A stretch of 5,143 nt of DNA from the NCBI GenBank assembly GCA_009926295.1, contig RFPF01000235.1, positions 1 through 5,143 of the forward strand. Direction: 5' to 3'. Origin of the DNA: Planctomycetia bacterium (GTDB lineage Bacteria > Planctomycetota > Planctomycetia > Pirellulales > UBA1268). Below the pieces are notes generated by a model that was not told the DNA's origin, did no database searches, and saw only the letters and a list, made by a program, of their open reading frames with translations. The translations under genes and the position numbers were made by a program. This document shows, one piece after another, positions 1-4,636 of the stretch; position 1 is the first letter of the stretch, and each line of letters starts with the position of its first letter.

Positions 1-85
1 GGATGGGCGCAGCGAGCGTCCGGCGACGGGATATGGGGAGCCCGAAGCCGGCGCGCGACCATTCACCAGATCGATCAACCCAAAA

Positions 86-433
86 CTATATCGCTTCTTT
101 ACCGCGTTCGCCGGTGCGGATGCGGACGCATTCGTCCATGGGGAGTACGAAGATCTTGCCGTCGCCGATCTCGCCCTCCTCGCCCGACCGGCCGCCCTTC
201 ACGATGGCGGCGATCGTGGGCTCGACGAAGTCGTCGTTGACGGCGATCTGTAGCTGCACCTTCCGCAGCAGGTTGACGGCGATCTCGTGGCCGCGATAGG
301 CCTCGGCATGCCCGCGCTGCCGGCCGAAGCCCTGCACGTCGAGCACGGTGAGCCGGAACACCTCCACGTCGGAGAGCGCCTGCTTGACGGCCTCGAGCTT
401 GTTGGGCTGGATGATCGCGATGATGAGTTTCAT
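86..433 (-). CDS. glnK: P-II family nitrogen regulatory protein (GlnB/GlnK)
   Basis: A 115-residue P-II signal protein, close to the usual 112. P-II trimers sense ATP/ADP and 2-oxoglutarate, and GlnK-type members block AmtB. Visible residues by alignment to E. coli GlnB: the N-terminal strand MKLIIAIIQP; the T-loop (about 37-55) with Gln39, Glu44, Tyr46 and Arg47; Lys58; the ATP-binding IGDGK (89-93); and RIRTGE (104-109) with the two nucleotide-binding arginines. Position 51, the uridylylated Tyr in enterobacteria, is Ile here (codon at 281-283). Three extra residues lie before IGDGK. The ATG at 433 is chosen because P-II proteins begin exactly at this strand; the frame stays open upstream to a GTG at 517, but those 28 residues do not resemble P-II. 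No clear Shine-Dalgarno precedes the ATG. The gene lies downstream of amtB on the same strand, so a role in gating that transporter is likely. GlnK is preferred over GlnB on this linkage alone. Confidence 0.95.
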   Translation of the reverse strand: MKLIIAIIQPNKLEAVKQALSDVEVFRLTVLDVQGFGRQRGHAEAYRGHEIAVNLLRKVQLQIAVNDDFVEPTIAAIVKGGRSGEEGEIGDGKIFVLPMDECVRIRTGERGKEAI

Positions 434-502
434 GGGGTGGAGTCCCGGTGGCGGAATTCCATCGTAGCCGAGCGTCAGGGGAGAGACATGGGGCGAATCA
501 AT

Positions 503-522
503 AGCACAAGACAGCACAAGAC
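503..522. repeat. Tandem 10-bp repeat, two copies
   Basis: AGCACAAGAC occurs at 503-512 and again at 513-522, directly abutting and slightly overlapping the palindrome at 520-537. Such a short duplication beside a palindrome could be a scar of insertion or slippage; that is inference. Confidence 0.6.
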
Positions 523-537
523 AGGCTGAAGCCTGTC
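520..537. repeat. REP-like palindrome GACAGGC-TGAA-GCCTGTC
   Basis: A perfect 7-bp stem (GACAGGC 520-526, GCCTGTC 531-537) with the tetraloop TGAA, followed by CTACGATCG. I recall similar GTAGGACAGGC..GCCTGTC palindromes scattered in intergenic regions of planctomycete and other environmental genomes, resembling REP elements moved by RAYT-type transposases. That link is memory and inference; only the palindrome is shown here. Confidence 0.55.
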
Positions 538-571
538 CTACGATCGCACTACCGAATGCTCAGGGGACACA

Positions 572-778
572 GGCGGCGCAGCCGCCGCGGTGCCTCGGCA
601 CGACCTGCGGTCGTGCCCACGGCCGCCGGGACGTGCGGCCGCCGGCATTCGAGCCGCACCTTGGCTGCGGCTCGAATGCCCAAGCCCGCCGGGGCCATGG
701 ATGGCCCGGCGGGCGTGAAGCCAGAATGCCCCGGCCTGGGTGAGCTAGGCGGAGTGCCCACCCAAGCCGTTGGGGCAT
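572..778. repeat. Cluster of five GC-rich hairpins (REP/BIME-like or structured RNA)
   Basis: Successive inverted repeats, read by eye: GGCGGC/GCCGCC (572-577/581-586); GGCACGACC/GGTCGTGCC, a perfect 9-bp stem with a 3-nt loop (597-605/609-617); GGCATTCGAGCCGCA/TGCGGCTCGAATGCC, a perfect 15-bp stem with a 7-nt loop (644-658/666-680); GCCCGCCGGGGCCA/TGGCCCGGCGGGC with one bulged G and a TGGA loop (684-697/702-714); and a longer imperfect stem from ATGCCCC/GGGGCAT (726-732/772-778) with inner GGGTG/CACCC pairing (738-742/759-763). A direct repeat CGGCCGCCGG lies at 620-629 and 636-645. GAATGC recurs at 554, 674 and 724. The area holds no gene, so coding constraint does not explain it. It could be a mobile palindromic cluster, an mRNA-stabilising element between amtB and the P-II gene, or a folded RNA. 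Confidence 0.75.
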
Positions 779-792
779 CCTTCTGGACGGTA

Positions 793-2316
793 CTACTCGG
801 TGCGAACCATGACGAAGCCGTGGTAGGCCTCGTTGCCGTGCTCGCCGATATCGAGCCCCTCGATCTCTTCATGCGGGGAGACGCGAAGGCCGACGACGGC
901 CTTGAGGACGAGCCACACGATCGACGACACGACCGACACGTAGGCTCCAACCACCACCACGCCCACGAGTTGGGCCACGAGTTGCTTCGTGCCGCCGCCG
1001 AAGAAGAGCCCGGCATAGGGGCCTCCGCAGGCTGCCGTGCCGTACGGACCCGTCAGCACCGAGGTTGAAAGGTCTGTCGTCGTGAACAGGCCCACGCACA
1101 GCGTACCGAAGATGCCGCACACGAGATGGACGCTGGTCGCGCCCACCGGATCGTCGACCCTGATCCTGTCGAAGAAGATCACGGAGTAGACCACGAGCAC
1201 GCCGGCGATCGCACCGATGATCGCGGAGCACAGCACGTTGGTGTAAGCCGCCGACGCGGTGATCCCGACAAGTCCGGCGAGGCAGCCGTTGAGCGTCATG
1301 CCGATGTCGGGCTTTCCGAGCAGGAGCCACGCGGTGAGCGTGGCCGTGAGCGTGGCTGCGGCTGCCGCGGTGTTCGTGTTCACCGCCACCTGGGCCGCGA
1401 GCGCGCCGCCGTCGCCGGCCACACCCATCGTGCTGCCCGGGTTGAAGCCGAACCAGCCGAACCACAGCACGAGGCAACCGATGAAGGCGGCCGTCATGTT
1501 GTGTCCGGGAATCGCGTGCACCCTGCCGTCGGAGCCGTACTTGCCGATCCGTGGGCCGAGGATGATCGCCCCGGTGAGCGCGGCCCAGCCACCGACCGAA
1601 TGCACGGCGGAACAGCCGGCGAAATCCCAGAAGTTCCACTCCTTGGCGAGATAGCCGAAGCCCCAGATCCAATGGCCTGTGACCGGGTAGATCACGATCG
1701 CCATCAGGAAGCTGAAGAGGATGAACGTGTGATACTTGATCCGTTCCGCCACGGCCCCCGACACGATCGTCGCGGCCGTTCCGGCGAACACGAGCTGGAA
1801 GAAGAACTTCGCCCAGATCGGCACGTTGGTCCAGTTGATGGCCCCGTACACGCCCTGGTACTTGTCGCCCATCGCCGGACTGTTGTCGGCGCCGCCGACC
1901 ATCCACGAGCCGGAATTTCCGATCCACGCTCCGTCACCGGCGCCGAACATGAGATCCCAGCCGATCAGCCAGTAGGCGATCGCGGTCGCGGCGAAGACGA
2001 TGAAGTTCTTCGAGAGGATGTTGACGCAGTTCTTCGACCGGGCGAAACCCGACTCGACGCAGCCGAACCCGAGATTCATGAAGAACACGAGCATGCCGCA
2101 GACGAGCACCCAGACGGTGTCGGCCGCCATCCACAGTTTCGGCACCATCTCGTCGATGGTCGGCGGAGCGGGAGTCGCGGGTGCGGCCGCGGCCACCGCC
2201 ACGGCCGGTTCCGCCGCCGTGTCCTGGGCGAGAGCCGCCCCGCAGAAAAACCATGCTGTACAGAACGCCGAGGCCACAACGAGGCCACACAGAACCCGTG
2301 GCAATGAACGCATCAT
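793..2316 (-). CDS. amtB: Ammonium transporter, Amt/AmtB family
   Basis: A 507-residue inner-membrane ammonium channel. Residues 1-30 form a signal peptide (MMRSLPRV, hydrophobic core, AALA before Gln31), then an Ala/Pro-rich segment to about 52 precedes the transmembrane core. Hallmarks by alignment to E. coli AmtB: Phe173/Phe177 (F103/F107 gate); Trp218 (W148); Asp231 in DFAG (D160); twin pore histidines His239 and His397 (H168, H318); and GWFGFNPGS at 287-295 carrying Phe291 and Ser295 (F215, S219). The cytoplasmic tail LRVSPHEEIEGLDIGEHGNEAY (477-498 region) is the conserved segment that docks P-II. Start: two adjacent ATGs at 2316 and 2313; GGAG (2321-2324) lies 4 and 7 nt upstream of them, so the second may be the one used. 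The frame continues to a TTG at 2430, but that codon lies inside the sigma-54 promoter. The P-II gene follows downstream, the reverse of the enterobacterial glnK-amtB order. Confidence 0.97.
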   Translation of the reverse strand: MMRSLPRVLCGLVVASAFCTAWFFCGAALAQDTAAEPAVAVAAAAPATPAPPTIDEMVPKLWMAADTVWVLVCGMLVFFMNLGFGCVESGFARSKNCVNILSKNFIVFAATAIAYWLIGWDLMFGAGDGAWIGNSGSWMVGGADNSPAMGDKYQGVYGAINWTNVPIWAKFFFQLVFAGTAATIVSGAVAERIKYHTFILFSFLMAIVIYPVTGHWIWGFGYLAKEWNFWDFAGCSAVHSVGGWAALTGAIILGPRIGKYGSDGRVHAIPGHNMTAAFIGCLVLWFGWFGFNPGSTMGVAGDGGALAAQVAVNTNTAAAAATLTATLTAWLLLGKPDIGMTLNGCLAGLVGITASAAYTNVLCSAIIGAIAGVLVVYSVIFFDRIRVDDPVGATSVHLVCGIFGTLCVGLFTTTDLSTSVLTGPYGTAACGGPYAGLFFGGGTKQLVAQLVGVVVVGAYVSVVSSIVWLVLKAVVGLRVSPHEEIEGLDIGEHGNEAYHGFVMVRTE

Positions 2317-2320
2317 GCGA

Positions 2321-2324
2321 CTCC
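2321..2324 (-). promoter_or_regulatory. Ribosome binding site of amtB
   Basis: GGAG on the minus strand, 4 nt before the ATG at 2316 and 7 nt before the ATG at 2313. The spacing favours the second ATG and excludes the longer reading frame that begins at 2430. Confidence 0.55.
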
Positions 2325-2340
2325 AGAAGGAACAAACTTC

Positions 2341-2375
2341 GGACGGGCGGCCTCTCCGCAGGGCTTGGCCCGTCC
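2341..2375 (-). promoter_or_regulatory. Stem-loop in the amtB leader, start-proximal
   Basis: A perfect 8-bp inverted repeat (GGACGGGC 2341-2348, GCCCGTCC 2368-2375) encloses 19 nt that can pair further (GGCC/GGCTTGGCC region). In the transcript it ends about 24 nt before the amtB start codon and about 16 nt before the GGAG, so it could influence translation or stability. Function is inferred from position only. Confidence 0.4.
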
Positions 2376-2377
2376 GT

Positions 2378-2399
2378 GCACCAGGGACGTCCTGAGTGC
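2378..2399 (-). promoter_or_regulatory. Stem-loop in the amtB leader, 5'-proximal
   Basis: GCACCAGG (2378-2385) pairs with CCTG-A-GTGC (2391-2399) with one bulged A, giving an 8-bp stem around GACGT. From the predicted start near 2415 it would begin about 16 nt into the mRNA, directly followed by the second stem-loop. Confidence 0.35.
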
Positions 2400-2425
2400 C
2401 CGAAAAACGACAAGCCCCGGAGAGG

Positions 2426-2441
2426 AGCAAAAGACGTGCCA
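2426..2441 (-). promoter_or_regulatory. Sigma-54 (RpoN) promoter of amtB
   Basis: The minus strand reads TGGCACG-TCTT-TTGCT, matching the consensus TGGCACG-N4-TTGC(A/T), with GG of the -24 and GC of the -12 elements at the required spacing. Counting 12 bp from the -12 C (2427) puts the transcription start near 2415, leaving a leader of about 99 nt to the ATG at 2316. Nitrogen-controlled RpoN promoters in front of amtB are well established in other bacteria, which supports the match. An NtrC-type activator would be required. Confidence 0.85.
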
Positions 2442-2451
2442 GTCATCCGTT

Positions 2452-2472
2452 TGCACCACCCGCACCGGTGCC
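2452..2472. promoter_or_regulatory. Candidate activator (NtrC-like) dyad
   Basis: TGCACC (2452-2457) and GGTGCC (2467-2472) resemble the two halves of an NtrC site, and GCACCGGTGC (2462-2471) is a perfect palindrome. The outer half-sites are 9 bp apart rather than about 5, and the centre is only about 47 bp upstream of the predicted start, closer than normal enhancers. The assignment is therefore weak. Confidence 0.25.
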
Positions 2473-2637
2473 GGATTGCCGCGCAACATCCAAAAAGAGC
2501 TTCCATTTCGCTGCTATTTTCATGCTTGGCCCGGTGATCTCGGCGAGCGAGGTCCGCTTCGTGTCGGCGGTTCGTGGTGTGAAGGCGCGATTTGGGGGCA
2601 TCGGGATGCCCAGGAAAGAGGCAAGATGTGAGGGTCC

Positions 2638-3981
2638 ATGTCCGCAGCAGGTCCGCACGTGCCAGACGCACTCTCGAACATCGCGACGCTCGCCAACGAC
2701 CGCCCGCGGCTCGCCGCCGCCTTGGCCGAGTTGTTTCCGGATGCGGTGCGGCGCCAGTCGGTGGAGTCGGTGGCCCGCATCGAGGTGCGCGGGGGGCGCC
2801 GGGCAGCGCTCACGCGGCTCGCCGGCATCGATCCGGTCGCGTACGCGGCGACCCGCAATCACGTGGACGGAGCCGTGACGCGGCTTTCGCCGTGGATCCG
2901 CCACGGCGTGCTCTCGATCGCCGAGGTTCGCGATCATGCCCTCGCCAGGGTGCGCGTTCCCGAGGACGCGACGAAACTGGTCGACGAGCTCGGCTGGCGA
3001 GACTACTGGCAGCAGGTGTACGCGGCTCTCGGGCCGGCGGTCGCCCGTGACGTGGAGCCTCCCGCGGCGATCAGGCGGGGCGCACCCCCGCTCAGCGGCG
3101 TGCCCGAAGACGTGCTCGCCGGCAGCACGGGCTCGGCCTGCATCGACGCGTTCGTGCGGCGGCTTCACGAGACCGGGTGGCTCCACAATCACGAGAGGAT
3201 GTGGCTGGCATCATGGATCGTGCACGTCCGTGGCGTGCACTGGCTCGCCGGCGCCGACTGGTTCCTGGAGCACCTCCTCGACGGCGACCCGGCGAGCAAC
3301 CACCTGTCGTGGCAGTGGGTGGCCGGCACGTTCTCGGCCAAGCCCTACATCTTCAACCGCGCGAACCTCGAATCGTTCACGAGCGGCGTGCACTGTGCTC
3401 CGTGTCCGCTTCTCGGCCGGTGCGACGTCGAGGGATCCTACGAGGAGCTGGCGGCGCGGCTGTTCTCTTCGGCCCCTGCCACCCGTGGTCCGCTGCGCAT
3501 CCCCCCCGCCCCACCCTGGCGGCCGGGAACGCGTGGCGAACAGCCGCGTCGGCCGCTCGTCTGGCTCACGCTCGACGCGCTCGCCGACACGAGCCCCGCG
3601 GCGGCGGCGCATCCGCAATCCCCGCGGATCTTCGTGTTCGACCAGGGCTGGCTTGCAGCCGAGCGACCGACGCTCAAGCGGCTCGCCTTCATCGCCGAAT
3701 GTCTCTCCGAAGTGGGGGAGATCGAGGTGCAGCGCGGGGATCCCGCGGTGATCCTGCCCGCCCGCTCACGCGAGCTCGGGTGCGACGGCGTGGCGCTCGC
3801 CGATACGCCCTGCCCGCGCGTGCGGCGCCAGGCGGAGGCGATCGCCGCAGCCGCGCCGGTTTCGGTCGAACCCTGGCCTGCGTTCTGCCGGCGGGATCGG
3901 GTCCGCGACCTCGGGCGGTTTTCCCGCTACTGGTCGCAGGTCGGCCGCTCGGCGCTCGAGCCCACGGCGAGCCCGAGGTGA
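2638..3981 (+). CDS. Photolyase/cryptochrome-related flavoprotein, domains in reversed order
   Basis: A 447-residue protein with the photolyase FAD-binding helical domain at the N-terminus (about 50-250). Motifs by alignment to E. coli PhrB: TRLSPWIRHGVLS (81-93); ELGWRDYW (117-124) matching E274/W277/R278; TGWLHNHERM (179-188) with Asn184 (N341); Trp202 (W359); DGDPASNHLSWQW (215-227) with flavin-contacting Asn221 (N378) and Trp225 (W382). No Trp is seen where W306 would lie. HC-x2-C-x5-C follows (252-262), then a Pro-rich linker (about 282-305). Residues 306-415 resemble the photolyase alpha/beta antenna domain: PLVWLTLDALADTSPA, IFVFDQGWL, then RLAFIAECLSE, RGDPAVILPARSRELG and a closing Arg/Ala-rich helix. 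The tail carries DLGRFSRYW. Normal photolyases have the alpha/beta domain first. The substrate (pyrimidine dimer, 6-4 product or a signalling role) cannot be told. The ATG at 2638 is the only early in-frame start; GAGGG lies 3 nt upstream. The 3' end overlaps the convergent pseudouridine synthase gene. Confidence 0.85.
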   Translation: MSAAGPHVPDALSNIATLANDRPRLAAALAELFPDAVRRQSVESVARIEVRGGRRAALTRLAGIDPVAYAATRNHVDGAVTRLSPWIRHGVLSIAEVRDHALARVRVPEDATKLVDELGWRDYWQQVYAALGPAVARDVEPPAAIRRGAPPLSGVPEDVLAGSTGSACIDAFVRRLHETGWLHNHERMWLASWIVHVRGVHWLAGADWFLEHLLDGDPASNHLSWQWVAGTFSAKPYIFNRANLESFTSGVHCAPCPLLGRCDVEGSYEELAARLFSSAPATRGPLRIPPAPPWRPGTRGEQPRRPLVWLTLDALADTSPAAAAHPQSPRIFVFDQGWLAAERPTLKRLAFIAECLSEVGEIEVQRGDPAVILPARSRELGCDGVALADTPCPRVRRQAEAIAAAAPVSVEPWPAFCRRDRVRDLGRFSRYWSQVGRSALEPTASPR

Positions 3982-4634
3982 GCGGCCGTCGCGGCCGCGA
4001 ACGCCGCCCACGCATCCGTGACGGGAGGCGTGGCGACCAGGTCGACCCGCAGGCCGCTCTCGGGATGGGTGAAGCCGACTCGCGCCGAATGGAGCGCGAG
4101 CCCGGCGGCTCCGCGGCCGCCGTACAGGCGGTCTCCCGCGATCGGCATGCCGAGCCATGCGAGGTGGACGCGCAGCTGATGCGAGCGGCCCGTGACCGGC
4201 TCGAGCGCGAGCAGCGAGAGGTGCGGCCCGTCCGCAGCGAGCCGGCGCCATCCCGTTTCGGCGCGGCGGCCGATGATCGGGTCGACCCGCTGCCGCGGCG
4301 GCGCCGTCGGATCGGGGGCGAGCGGCAGGTGGATCGTGCCCCGCTCCGCCGGCGGCGCGCCCTCGACCACGGCCAGGTATTCCTTCGTGACGCGCCGCGC
4401 TTCGAGGGCCCGGCCGAGCGCGGCCCGGGCATGCGGAGTTCTGGCCAGAATCAGCAGGCCGGAGGTGTCGCGGTCGAGGCGATGCACGGCCTCCAGGGCA
4501 CCGAGTTCGGCACGCAGCAGTTCGACGACGCACGGCGGATCGAGCTTCGTCCGCGCCGGCACGCTCGGCATGCCTGCCGGCTTGTCGACCACCACGACGT
4601 GATCGTCGACGAACACGAGGGCCGGAAGATCCAT
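3927..4634 (-). CDS. RluA-family RNA pseudouridine synthase
   Basis: A 235-residue enzyme that isomerises uridine to pseudouridine in rRNA or tRNA. Family motifs: VDKPAGMPSVP (16-26); HRLDRDTSGLLILA (51-64) with catalytic Asp54; KEYLAVVEG (84-92); and TGRSHQLRVHLAWLGMPIAGD (148-168) followed by RLYG. There is no N-terminal S4 RNA-binding domain, so it is the short form, about the size of E. coli RluA (219 residues). The target uridine cannot be read from the sequence. The ATG at 4634 starts 2 bp after the TAG of the upstream gene and has no nearby Shine-Dalgarno, which suggests translational coupling. The same frame is open much further upstream (to 5096) with no added recognisable domain; that stretch is the shadow of the neighbouring gene. 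Its last 55 bp overlap the convergent photolyase-like gene. Confidence 0.93.
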   Translation of the reverse strand: MDLPALVFVDDHVVVVDKPAGMPSVPARTKLDPPCVVELLRAELGALEAVHRLDRDTSGLLILARTPHARAALGRALEARRVTKEYLAVVEGAPPAERGTIHLPLAPDPTAPPRQRVDPIIGRRAETGWRRLAADGPHLSLLALEPVTGRSHQLRVHLAWLGMPIAGDRLYGGRGAAGLALHSARVGFTHPESGLRVDLVATPPVTDAWAAFAAATAAHLGLAVGSSAERPTCDQ

Positions 4635-4636
4635 GG

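Larger units (their letters stand above)
434..792. other. Structured intergenic region between amtB and the P-II gene
   Basis: A 359-bp stretch with no credible gene. About 260 bp of it (520-778) consists of back-to-back inverted repeats, listed separately. No hairpin is followed by a run of T on the minus strand, so none is a classic Rho-independent terminator. No sigma-54 element was found upstream of the P-II gene. The P-II gene may therefore be expressed by readthrough from amtB, or from a promoter I cannot recognise in 434-520. Confidence 0.6.

Noticed and set aside
1..85. Terminator or gene start left of the P-II gene
   Set aside because: No hairpin with a T-run follows the P-II stop codon, and the only open frame there is antisense to the P-II gene.
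434..517. N-terminal extension of the P-II protein to a GTG at 517
   Set aside because: P-II proteins start at the MKLI-type first strand; the extra 28 residues run into intergenic repeats and look random.
572..778. CRISPR array
   Set aside because: The repeats are inverted, of different sequence and irregularly spaced; there is no recurring direct repeat with spacers.
1126..2307. Long open frame antisense to amtB (393 codons)
   Set aside because: Its product is a low-complexity Arg/His/Glu/Asp-rich string typical of the opposite strand of GC-rich genes; the amtB frame carries all the conserved motifs.
2317..2430. N-terminal extension of the ammonium transporter to a TTG at 2430
   Set aside because: The TTG lies inside the -12 element of the sigma-54 promoter, the extension has no transporter similarity, and a signal peptide with a nearby GGAG begins at 2316/2313.
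2500..2637. A sigma-70 promoter for the photolyase-like gene (TATTTT at 2515)
   Set aside because: No acceptable -35 element lies at the right distance; nothing else in 2473-2637 stands out as a regulatory site.
3982..3998. GCGGCCG-TCG-CGGCCGC hairpin directly after the photolyase-like stop codon
   Set aside because: A 7-bp stem, but no T-tract follows on either strand and it lies within the pseudouridine synthase coding region, so a terminator call is not supported.
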